Source: Cenococcum geophilum 1.58
Taxonomy: Eukaryota > Ascomycota > Dothideomycetes > Gloniales > Gloniaceae
Length of the DNA stretch: 64,000 bases
Assembly: GCA_001692895.1 (NCBI GenBank)
Contig: KV748190.1
Location: forward strand, 2,195,645 to 2,259,644
Direction: 5' to 3'
Below the pieces are notes generated by a model. That model did no database searches, was not told the DNA's origin, and saw only the letters and a program-made list of their open reading frames with translations. Positions 44,300 to 55,249 of the stretch are shown here, piece after piece. How positions within the stretch are numbered: the first letter of the stretch is position 1; every line of letters begins with the position of its first letter. A program made the translations under genes and the position numbers.

Positions 44300-47200
44300 A
44301 TGAGAAAACCCCGTAATCTATCTCCCCGCCTTTTAGGACTCGCCTACTTAGCGCCTATAAGTCGCCTATAGTGCTCTACTACCTTACTATTTAACCTTTT
44401 TAGGAACCACTGCTACCGTAATAAGCCTACGGACGCGCTAGTATTATAAACTATTACTTTACTACTATAGAGTTACTAGGGGGCACCTATTACTTACCCC
44501 CTTACCTTCTATTACTATTTCCCTTATAACCCAGAACTAATTTAGTATATTTTAACTAATAAGCTACTAGGTAACCGCCTTAAGGCCTTTTTATATTAAG
44601 AGCAGTGTATTATAGTTCTTTATGCTAGCTGCTAAGAGCATTATTTCTTAATTAGTGTGTAGGGGGTATAGTAGTATTACGTGTTTTAGTGTCTGTCTTA
44701 GCCAGCTATATTTATATTTTGGGCTACCTACTAGGATACCTACCTAGTAAAGCCAATTTTTTAGTCCTATTATTCCTATTCTTAAGAGTATTGCTATTAT
44801 ATTTTCTGCCTTTATTAGGCCTTCTTAAAGCCCTTAGGTATTTACCCCCTATAGTATTAACTATACTATAGCTTAGGTTTATCTTGCCTAAGTTAGCCTC
44901 TATACCTTTAACTTATATTTACCTCTTTAGCGTTAGTCTAACCAGTATTATATTATAGTAGATGGTTTCCTAGCGTTCTTATATATTTTACTTTAGCTCC
45001 TTTCTCTATCTTACTATTATCTTTACTAACCTCTTACGCGTCTCCCTTTCTCCTCTATATAGGCCTAGGCCCTAAAGTGGTACTATTCTTCTTTTGCTTT
45101 TTTTACCTGTTTCTTTAATATCTCTTCCCTACTTTAGGGTTATTGGTTTATTCTCCTATAGGGTACCCTAGGGTCCCTCTATAGTTTACTTAGGCGTGTC
45201 TTAATATACTTTATAATATTAGAGTTACGTTTATTTTACGTCCTTTATATTATAGCGGCTTTAATATATAACTATAGGGGGGGAATATTGGATTCCTTCT
45301 TAAGTAGTACTATAGCCGTTCGCTTATACCCGCCTATAATACTCTAAAGGTAGGCTGTTTGGACCTTTTAAAGTGGTTTAAGAAGTAATTTAGGGGGGCC
45401 CTTTTTAGTTTCTTTAATGGCCTAAATACTAGATCTATATGTTATAGTTAGCCGGATAACTGCTATATATAGTAGGCGTAACCTCTAAAAGCATAGACCC
45501 TATATAGAATTAACAATCCTAAATAAAGCGATAAACTATGCTTAGCCTTTATAGGCCGCTTGCGCCGTATATACGCTCTACCGGAGCTTACTGTCTACCT
45601 ATACTCCTAATACCCTTAGGCCCTAAACTAGTTAACCCCTAAAGCCTTAGATGCGAATTATATACTAGAGATCTATAGATTAGTTGCGTTTTCTTATAAA
45701 ATGGATTAGCTAGTATTTCTTTAGTAAGAACTGGACTCTATAACGTTTTGCCTATTCTATATAAGTGTTATAGGCTTTCTCTAATATTCTATAATTCTCT
45801 ACGGCTATTAGCCCGTATATAATTAGGTTTATATTATTAACAAAGCCTATTCCCTAGGTTGCCCCTTCCTTAAAGGAGTTAAGCAGGTTACTTATAAAGA
45901 AAAGGAAGAGTATAGGCGAGAGGGGTAATCCTTATAGTATTCCTGTTGTAACTGTAATAGGGGGGCTCTAGTATTCGCTAAAGACTAGTAATGTTTCTTT
46001 CTGGCCTATAAACCCTTAGATAAATTATATAATCTATTCTAAGAAGCCCTTTACCCTAAGGATATACAGGAGACGCTCGTGGGGTATATTATTGTAGGCA
46101 CTACTAATATCTAAGCTAAGTATTAATACTATAAAGTCCTTTTGCATTACCTATGTGGATTTAATGGTAGTAGCGAGTAGCGTAAGTGCTAATAGTATTA
46201 AGCGGTTCTTTCTTGCCCCTATTTAGCTTTATAGTAATAAGGCGTATTCCTCTACTATATCTACTATATATTCCGCTATTACCCTTTTTAAGATCTTGCT
46301 AAGGGTGTTTTCTAAGGTAATAGGGCGGTAGCTTTCTGGGATTAAGTAATTTGCTTTACCTTTTTTTTATAGGATAACCGTTATTATAGATCTTCCGAGT
46401 TGTGGGTAGTAGCCTATAGTAAAGTATGCTCTAGCTATATCTATAAGCTAAGGTGCTATAAGTGGCCCATAGGTTTTTAGGGCCTTATTTAGAATCCTAT
46501 CTAGTCCTAGTGCTATATTATTTAAAAGGCGGCTAATAGTCCTAGCTATTTCCTCTATTATTATGTCGCTATTAACCCGTAGGTAAGTCACTGGTATTTC
46601 GCCTATAATATTACTAAGGTCTACTAGAGCTAGTTAGGGAAAGAACCTTTCTATAAGGATCTTTGCCTTCTTATTATTGTCGTTTATAGCCTATAATTGT
46701 CCTGCTCTTTATAGGGGTAGTAGGTATAGGTCTTTTACTAGGCGCCCTGCCTTTTTCTTTACCTATTTTACTATAGCCTAAAGGCCCTTATTATAGGGGA
46801 GGCTTGGGTTAAAAGTATACTCGTTTATAAACCGTCTCTAGTTATTCTTTACTTCTTTTTTTAGGGTATTCTTTAGCTAGTTTCTTATGTCTTTATATTA
46901 TCTCTTATCTTTAGGGTTATAGCTGCTTATATATTTCCTTCTTACTTATTGTTAGCTGGTAACTAGAACTGCGTATTATATAGACTATATATATCGCGTA
47001 TAGGGGCCTGGTTTTAAGATCGGGCAGTGCTCTTCTAGCCTATTTTTAATTGCTACCTAAATCCTTTCTAGTCTTCGGTTGATTTCCTTAGGGGTAGCCA
47101 ATAAGCCTTGCTTATTTAGTATTAGGTGGATTTCTTCTAGGTCTTAAAGTTGTTATTTAACTATATTAAGGAAACTGTTTATCTTAAGCTTCCTTATTAC

Positions 47201-47960
47201 GTATCTTTTCCTATTTAGTTACGCTTTAGTATCTAGGTCTAGCTATATTTAGATAGGGATATAGTCTAAGGTAAGTGCCTATTCTTCTTTAGGGTTATAC
47301 CTTTTAAGTCTCTANTATAGGCCTTTNTCNATAAATNTAAGGTTAATTATACTTNTAGCNGTGCCTNNTTGCNATNTAATTGCTCCTAGGGGGGTAGCTA
47401 GCTTAAGGCCCTAGATATCTATAGCTCTTAGTAGGCACTCTAACTGTTAATCTGCAGTAATATAGATACCCCCCTACTATAGGTAGTAGAGGTTTATATC
47501 TCTTAGTAGGATAAACTTTATACCTTTGGTTTCTAGTAAGCTTATTACTAATATAATATTCTCTATTTATAGGACCCCTTTAACCCTAAGGTTATACACA
47601 TTAATAATTTATACCGGTCCCCTATATATTTAGATTGTTATAACTATAGTATCTGGGTTAACTACTTACTATAACTATAAGGACAGGCTAATAGCCTTAC
47701 TGATTATAAAGCACACGTGTATAGCTGCTTTTGGTTTATATAGAAGCTAGAATTCTTAGGGGCAGTATATTAATTATATAAAGGTATTATAATACGGTTC
47801 TTATATAGCAAAGATATAGTATTTCTCTAAGTCTAAACTGTTTAGTAGGGGCCTTGCGAGGCGGTAGTTTATATTGCCGCAGTTATACTATATAATGGAT
47901 AGGTAGCGGACCCCTGGTAAGGGTCCTTTGACTTTCCTTTATTTCTTACTTCTTCTATTT
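44300..47960 (-). pseudogene. LINE ORF2: endonuclease-reverse transcriptase
   Basis: Endonuclease (about 47950-47280): YRGPVQIINVYNLRV near 47610 is the conserved NVYN strand; a DINLYHP-like catalytic segment lies near 47500. Reverse transcriptase (about 46650-45600): YRPITLENTLSKILKRVI, VLILSLDISSAYNNIPHERL (A motif), GLPLSPILFLFFISNLL (B motif) and GFVNNINLIIYG, where the usual FADD/FVDD-type Asp pair reads Asn-Asn by G-to-A change, then RVLGVQVDSKL. The C-terminal part from 45500 to 44300 is less legible and may include an RNase H-like or zinc-knuckle region. Stops are many, mostly at Gln/Trp codons. The enzyme would nick the target and copy element RNA in place. Confidence 0.9.
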
Positions 47961-47999
47961 TTACTTTCTCTAAAATATTTGGAGCTTCTATCTCTTATG

Positions 48000-49665
48000 T
48001 CTATACCCTAGTTACTACTTATTTTATATAGAGCTTTTTATTCCCGTATCTTATATTCCTATTAGCGCTTCTATATCTAAATCTATTATTATTACCGGTT
48101 CTTCCCCTATTCTTACTAGTCGGCTATATACCCTTTATAGGTTGGCTATAAATGTTATATTTGCCGCATTAAGTCTAATTCTTAATTATCCTAGTCTTAA
48201 GCCTACTGTTGCTATCTATAGGGGTCTTCCTATGGGGCGTCCTCTCCCTTATGTCCCCTATAACCCTTATATCCCTAATCGGTCTAGTAATATTGTACGG
48301 CGTTGCTTCTAGCCCATTAAGGCTTAGGATGGCTGGCCTAGCCCTCTAGTATTAAAGGTAGGAAATGCTAGGAAGGCGCCTACGTCCCTCTAGCTTATCG
48401 CCTATTATTTCTATTTATATAACCTAGCGTACAGTTATTCCCGCAGCTATTAAGCCCTTACCTTCTATCTCCTGTATTTAATGTAGTTTTCTCTTTCCTA
48501 CGCCTTATATATGCTTTAGTGGCAGTTCGCGTATTTTATTTAGTCTTAATTTAAGTAATGTCTTATATCGTAGGGGCCTATATAGTGGCCGTAGCACACC
48601 TATACTGCGTATATAGATTAGGTGTGTCCCTATTATATACAGCAATAGCATTATTTTAGGCGTAGTCTATAGTTATAGAGCCTTATGTTATATATAAGGC
48701 CATTTATAATTATTCCTTTTTAGATAAGGAGTTTTTGTATTCCTAGTATATATATGCTAATAATAAGGGAGCTATACGTTCGTCCGGCGTCTCCCTAGCG
48801 AGTTTTTAGCAACCCTTATATTCTCTTATTGTTCTTATTATATACTTAGTTTATATTTTCCTATTAAAGCTATTAGATTTAGGTGATTTTGAGTCCTAGT
48901 ATAAGGCGTTCCGTTTATCTTATTATCTTCTATATAATTGCTATATTGTCCGCCTAGCGTCCCTTTTCTACCCTAAGGCTTATAGAAACCGCTAGGACTT
49001 TAACTAGGTAATCCTTACGGAGTACTTTTATGCCAATATATTCTCCTAGCCTATCCCCTACCCTTACAGCTCGTTCCTTTGCCTATTAGTCCTTTAAGGT
49101 AACTCTAATATCTCCGCTCTTAAAGTATTAGACTATAATAGCGTTATAGACCTCTTTACGTATCTCTATAAGGACTTCTATTTTTAATTATCCCTTAAGC
49201 CCCTCTACTTATTTTATATTTAGTCGTATTATAATTATATACCCAGTTATTAACTTAAGGGGGGTAGGTTCTCTATACTGTAAAAGCGCAGCTACGGCGG
49301 CCTAGGTACGGTTCGCCAATAAGGGGGAGTTATACTTATTTTTAATTTTGCTTAGCCGTTAGAGGATTTAATTAAGGGTTTACTGGAGGGGCGCCTAAGG
49401 TTCGCTAGACTAGCGGAGCTATTCTACTAGCTATATTAGTTCGTTATAGCTAACGGTTACTCCCCTATAATTTTAGATACTAGACGCATCTAATAGGCTT
49501 TATATTTTGTTAGATGCCTTCTTAATAGAGGTATTTCCGCTTTATGGTATAGTATTCGCCCGTCTTTATTATGGAGGGCCATTGCTAGGCATAGTTCTAG
49601 CGGTCACGCGCGAGTGCGAGCCACCGTCGTTTAATGTATGCCTCCCCTGCGATGCATGCATCTTA
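48000..49665 (-). pseudogene. LINE ORF1 (gag-like RNA-binding protein)
   Basis: A start codon near 49665 gives MHASQGRHTLNDGGSHSRVT and a readable region to about 49330 (VTVSYNELIQLVEQLRQSSE). A segment near 49160-48960 follows (SGDIRVTLKDQQAKERAVRV, ADRLGEYIGI-like), resembling the nucleic-acid-binding region of fungal Tad-type ORF1. The 3' half is RIP-mutated. It overlaps the antisense open frame at 49507-49731, which I reject. Confidence 0.7.
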
Positions 49666-49759
49666 GGGGGATTCTCTAGGTGTTTTTTAGGGTTCTTTTG
49701 GTTGGTTTTAGTCTTTTTGGGCCAGGTGTAGCAAGAGCTCTAGTTAAAGTAAATATTAT

Positions 49760-50930
49760 AGGACAAATAAATATTCGCTTTTAGGCTAAGGGTAGGATAA
49801 TAGTACGTAAGACTATCGCTATTAACAAGAATTTAAACAGTATACTACCTTTAGCTTTAACTATGGGAGTAGGTTTTATTCGCTAAAGCACTAGTATTTA
49901 AATAGAAAGATTACTTTAGCCCTTTTACTATTACGGCTAGCTTAACTACTACGCTGTAAAAGAAGAGAGAAATATAGTTTAGGCGCTGGTATTATATATA
50001 TAACCACTCTACGGACATCTAAAAGATTAACGCTAATCCTAATAGCCTCCGTAGCAAAAATAATTTAAATCTTAAAAGACTCTACTAGTTTTCTAAACTT
50101 AGCTAGTATTAACTTCTTACTAAATAATAAGATTGTTTAATGGAATACGGCTATAATTAAGTAGGTAATGTTCTTAGTATATTAAGCTAGATATAGCTGC
50201 TATAGGTACTTAGACATACTTCTGTACGCCTTTATAGCTTAGAGTTTAGTATTAAAAAAATATAATAGTCTTTGGAATCTTATGCGGAGTAGCTAAGCGG
50301 CTTCCTCCCTAAAAGACGGTAGAATTAATATATGTTTTAATAGTTAGAGGATTAATAGCCTTATTAAAAAGGAAGCGAAGCGAGGTGTATTTAGCAATTT
50401 TATCCTTTAGTATCTAGCTAAGATAAAAGACAAGCTCTTTGCGGGTAATAGAAGTCTACTTAAGGTGTATATTAGTGTTATTAAAGCCTAACAATTTCTT
50501 TACTGTTTTTAACGTTTCCGGATTTAAAGTTATAGAATAAGTAAACCACAAAACTAAGCTTCCAATTAGATTGCGTATATAGCGTAGCTACGTATACTTA
50601 GGGCGAAACTTCTTGCCCCATTATATAACAAAATAAGCTTTATTAATAATAACTAAGGCTAATCGCTTCTCAAACTTAGGGTCTTTAAGTAGAGAACGGA
50701 AATTTGGTATACTGGTAAGCTTAGGGCTAATAAAGATATAGGTATATAGGCCGGCTCTTACATTCTTAATTGCTTTATCTATATCCTTAATATCGGCGTT
50801 AAAGAGCAGCGTATTACCACCAATTTAATTAACCTTTTAAACTTGCTCTTTTGCAATCTTGTTTAGAGGAAGAAATACTAGCAATATAGTATTTTTATAA
50901 AGGATTAAAATTACTAGTAATAATTGGGGT
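49760..50930 (-). pseudogene. RecQ-like ATP-dependent DNA helicase, partial
   Basis: Minus-strand reading covers the core from motif Ia to motif VI: FLPLNKIAKEQVQKVNQIGG near 50880-50800, a YTYIFISPKLTSIPNFRSLL stretch near 50740, motif II near 50650 (ALVIINKAYFVIQWGKKF, where DEAH has become NKAY by G-to-A type changes), motif III near 50560 (LWFTYSITLNPETL), motif V near 50010 (IIFATEAIRISVNLLDVRRV, VVIYIIPAPK) and a damaged motif VI near 49950. The Walker A motif and N terminus are not seen; the C terminus ends before the LINE. RecQ-like genes are common in fungal subtelomeres. Frameshifts and many RIP-type stops are present. Confidence 0.82.
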
Positions 50931-51500
50931 CTTGGTGTTGGAGCATCCAAATTCGGATAGTTTGGACGCTGCTTTTAGAGGCTCCAACACTGCGTCGAAC
51001 CCCGCAACCCTTACCGCCCTTAGGCGTGTCACCCCTGTCACCGCCCTTACCCCTAGTCACTACCCTTACCTATAAAACCTACTATATTAGAATACTGCGG
51101 CCATCAAAGCGCTTACCCTTTAGGTCCTTAAAAGTTGACCCAGTTAGCACTATAGAGGAAGGATATAAATACTTACGCCAGCCTCTTACCTAACCCGCCT
51201 CTTTTTCATTGCCGCCATTTGCAACTTACCTCTCTCTATTTTAACACCGTAACTTTCTTAACCTAAACTATAGATCTTATTCCTTATTTTATTCTTTTAG
51301 CGTATATCTTTACTCCTCCCTCTTACGCGCTTTAGTTGCTCTTTACTACTCCTCCATTGCCGTTCCACCTATAATTATTATACTCCTCCTACCCGTAGCC
51401 CTACGTTACTTTATCGTCCTTCTCCGCTTCCCTTTTATTTCTTAAGTCCTTACCTTTCTCCTAGCATATTATTGCCCATATTTGGTCTTATAAGATAACG
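50931..51500. promoter_or_regulatory. less mutated spacer between divergent RecQ-like and DUF3435 genes
   Basis: It keeps CA/CG dinucleotides. An inverted repeat GTGTTGGAGC / GGCTCCAACAC spans 50931-51000 and encloses CCAAATTCGG...TTTGGACGC. From about 51200 the plus strand is pyrimidine-rich (CTCCTCC, CTTCTCCGCTTCCC), as in many filamentous-fungal promoters. The open frame at 50924-51193 has no recognisable product. I infer a shared upstream region; no defined promoter element is proven. Confidence 0.4.
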
Positions 51501-51669
51501 ATATAGGCTTAAAGACAGCCCTAATGAAAGAGAGTTAAGTACGTAGGGGATTATTATAAATTTTTTGGCAAAAAGCTAGTACTATAAGGTTTAGTTAAAG
51601 TAGAGTATATAAATACTACTAAGATCAATATAAGCGGAGTATAGGAGAAATAGAAGCTATAAGTTAAGT
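51500..51669 (+). pseudogene. DUF3435 recombinase-like gene (copy 1), 5' part, split by element B
   Basis: A short coding-like stretch, plus strand, with residues such as RSIxAEYRRNRSYKLS just before the B insertion. The frame resumes at 59689 after the TAAGT duplication. The start codon is not clear. Assignment depends on the strongly recognisable 3' part. Confidence 0.6.
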
Positions 51670-52091
51670 TATTACGGACGCTTTAAGTACGATGTTACGA
51701 CTACTAGGAGAAAAGTCGGAAGAGGCTAGTTGGTTGATACAAGCACGGTCCAGGATGGAACCTGTGGAACCATGTGATGAGGAATGGTAGCCAAAGTCAC
51801 ATAAGGTGCTACGTAAGGAACGCGAGAAACGAAGGAAACTCACGTACCTCACGTATAAGACGTACATCACGTATAAGAAGGATTTTATAGGAGTACGGTT
51901 GTATATTTAAGGACCCTTAATCCCTACCTAGATAGTTCCTTCCTTGTAGTAATTCTCAGAATACAATTGGAGTTAATCTATTGGGCAACCACTCCACCAG
52001 TTATTATTACGTTGTTAACTTAATTTGCTTTACCTATATACCTAGCCTAATAATGAACCCACCGTAGTACTTACTATAAGGTTCCGTTACA
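51670..52091 (+). repeat. 5' LTR of element B
   Basis: 422 bp, the reverse-oriented counterpart of the A LTRs, preceded by TAAGT. Differences from 59262-59683 are mainly transitions. Confidence 0.95.
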
Positions 52092-52136
52092 TAATTACTA
52101 CCTAGTTACGGTAACAAATACAGAAGTTAAACAATA

Positions 52137-53250
52137 TACCACTAAAAGTAGCCACCATAACGCTATCGACGGCGGCAACTACTTTAAGGTCAGGAGGTAA
52201 TACCAGTATAGTAGATACTGACTTACAGCAACCTGTAACGGTCGGACAACTACAAAAGATAGTTAATTAACTAACGGAAAATAATACGGCACTAGAACAA
52301 CGGATTAACGGGATAGGAGCAGCAAAGGTTAAGTTACCATTAATTAAAAGATTCTTAGGAGAAAGATTAAAGCTTAAAGGATTCCTTACGTAAATGCACT
52401 TTAAGGTTGCGTAAGAGGGAGTAAAGCTAGCAATACCTATGGATTAAATAGCGTATGCAGGATTGTTCTTGTTAGGAAGAGTACTTAAATAGTTTAAGCC
52501 TTACCTTATAGAGATACAAGCAAATGGAATAACAACGATAAACCAGAAAGTACGGTTTATATTCTTAAGCTAGAATAGATTTATAAAGCAACTTATATAA
52601 ATATTCAGAGATCTAGAGGCAATAACTACAGCAAAAAGGAAACTTTAAGACATTACGCAACGAACCTCAGCCATTAAATATATAACGCAGTTCCAAACAT
52701 TAGCAATATAAGTTAAGTAGAATAATAGGGCGCTTATAGCACAGTATAAACAGGGACTTAAGGCTAAAGTCTAGGACGCAATTATTCTAATAGAAGATGT
52801 GGACACCCTAAGGAAATTAATAGATTAAGCGATTAAGATTAACAATAGGATCTTCTAAAGGGAATAGACTAAGAGAGGTTAGGATAGAGTTCTATAGTCG
52901 TATAAGGCGCAGAACACGCAACAATAAAAGCCAAATTAAAAACTATAGTATGGCGTAGAGCTAATAGACCTAAGTAGTACTAAAGAAGCCTATAAGAGAT
53001 GGAGTAAGAAACTATAGAAACCTAAAGGTTAAGGATCTAGTAATTATAGAACTAAGGAGCATAGGCTAAACTAGGGATCTTATTAGCAGAAGACGTTTAG
53101 GCGGACTCTATAATAGAGTTAGTGGTTTAGAGATAGAGCTTATATAAATTACGGAAAATAAGGTTATTTCGCGAGGAATTATAAAGATAGTTAGAGTTAC
53201 TATGCAATAAAGGGAACCTAACTAACAGTAGAAGATATACACGTATAGAG
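52137..53250 (+). pseudogene. element B gag, fossil
   Basis: Gag reading begins at a position equivalent to the MPPKAATITPL start of A. It contains LKGFLTxMHFKV-type stretches and ends in a CCHC-like segment (GKQGYFARNYKD near 53150). Many breaks. Confidence 0.8.
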
Positions 53251-55249
53251 GGATAATAGTATACTGCAAGGAACAAAAAAGTATTTAATTAAAAGTTTCG
53301 CGTTTTATTATAACAACGTATGCCGAATTTATAAAGACGCTAAGTATAGCGCAAGCTATTAGCTATAAGAACTAGAGTTAAGAGAACTTAAAGGGACTTA
53401 AGAGTTAGATAAAGAATAAGATCGACTCTATAAGCTGGATTAAGATATTACAGCAACATATAGATAATAATCAGCAATAATAACAATGGAGTTAGAGTAC
53501 TTATTAATTAACAGCGATAAGGATAGTAAAGAAACTAACTAGGGGTATCTAAACCTTAATAACGCAATAGAAGTAGAGACTAAGACCGCTATAAAGCAAG
53601 GTTTAGTAACAGGTATTATAACACCATTAGATACAGTATCTATTACTTTATAAGACGGAAGGAGTAATATCTAAAGACGATTAAGCAAGCAGACAACTGC
53701 TAGTGCTAGCTCACCACTCAATAAAGGCAAAAGGCTAAAGGCTTAAGATTCTTAAGACGAGATAAGGCACACTTAAGGACCTATAATAGACGAAAACCAA
53801 TAGAGTAGGGCAGTAGCTTAGTTTAAGAATATACAAATAAGCTCGGGATAAGAGTTTCCTATGGCATAAGATTCTTAAAACGAGATAAGTGAGATTTAAG
53901 ACTCTTAAGATGAGATAAGAACACTACGGACGCCTAGTTAAACTAAGGCGGAAGCTAAGCTTAAGTTAGAAGCAAGCTTAGGATTAAAGAATCCAAGGGA
54001 TTAAGATTTTAGAGTACGAATAAGGACACCTATAGGTAAGAGGTAAGGAGCTTCTTTATAGATTAGAGAATCTATAGCGTAAATAATAATTAGACTAGGA
54101 GACAGATATATAGACCTAAAGGACTTATTAGGGGAATATAGTGTTTAGCCTAAAGATTAAAAGTTTAATACCAAGATTAAGAAGCACGAAGACTTTAAGG
54201 ATCCACTTGTAAAACGCGAAAGAAAAGAAACTATAGAGGAATTTAGAGTAAGAATTATCTTATAGCAAGAACAGAAACTAGATAAAAGATCTAGTATATT
54301 AGGACGTATAAAGGATAGAGCGCCAGTATAAAGAATTACTAATAGGCCGAAAGTAGGCATACTAAGAGCTAAGTGGCTTACCGAACTAGAATAAGAAGAG
54401 GATTTAAGGATTTTAATTAGGTTTAAGGAACGACATACTAAAGGTTGTTATAACGCAGTAATAAGGAGATACTTCTTAACGGACAGACTATATATACTTA
54501 AGCAGCTATACTAAAAGTAGTATAGGCAAAGATATAATAATAAGTGGGAAGATTTCTATATATAGTTAGATAAGAAAGTTGTCCAAAACCACCTAATTAT
54601 AAAGAAGGCTATAACTTACATTAAGGGGGCCTTAATTATGACATTAAAAGATCTAAAGGAGCAATTAGAGGACTAGAGAAGCGAAAGACGAATCTTAGTA
54701 CCCGCGAATAAAGTTATAACGCTTAGATTAATATAAGAGAGGTTTAAACTCTAGGACGAAAACGAGCCGAGAGTTAACCTAAGACATTAAGTATATTACA
54801 CACTATCGTAAATAGCATGCGCGGATAATGTATATAATATGCATAGAGCACTAAAGGATAAAAACTAGAAGTATTTAATAAGGATATATTAGATGACGGA
54901 TAAGGCGAAATATTAAAACGCTAAGTATATGCATGGTTAGCACCTAGTAGAAGTTTAAGAATAAGGGGACTTAATACTTTAACTAGAAAAATTCCTTACG
55001 GAAGAATACCTAGATGGACGACAATAGTGGAAATATCTAAAGAATACCTATCTATAGTATATCGAAGACAAAAAGCAAACTAAGTATTAGCCTAAGTTAG
55101 ACTAAGTATAAACAGGATTAAGCAGCTAATAGTTAGGAAAAGTAGAGGCCTATAGGACCAAAGGGAACCAGTAGTAAAACCTTAAACCCTTAAAAGAATT
55201 TAAGGATAACACCTAAATTTATAAGTTAAATAGCAAGATTAACAGTTTA

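Larger units (their letters stand above)
44191..49735 (-). mobile_element. non-LTR retrotransposon (Tad1/I type), decayed
   Basis: On the minus strand: 5' end near 49735, ORF1 from about 49665, ORF2 with apurinic-type endonuclease and reverse transcriptase, and a 3' tail of (ATT) repeats at 44210-44191. Length is about 5.5 kb, near full length for the group. ORF2 is heavily RIP-mutated. The first 200 bp or so (49500-49735) keep CA and CG dinucleotides and an uninterrupted ORF1 start. Target duplications could not be identified. A cluster of ambiguous bases lies at 47315-47376. Confidence 0.88.

Noticed and set aside
49507-49731. 74-residue hydrophobic plus-strand frame, membrane-protein-like
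   Set aside because: Antisense to the LINE ORF1 start, which has better supporting context.
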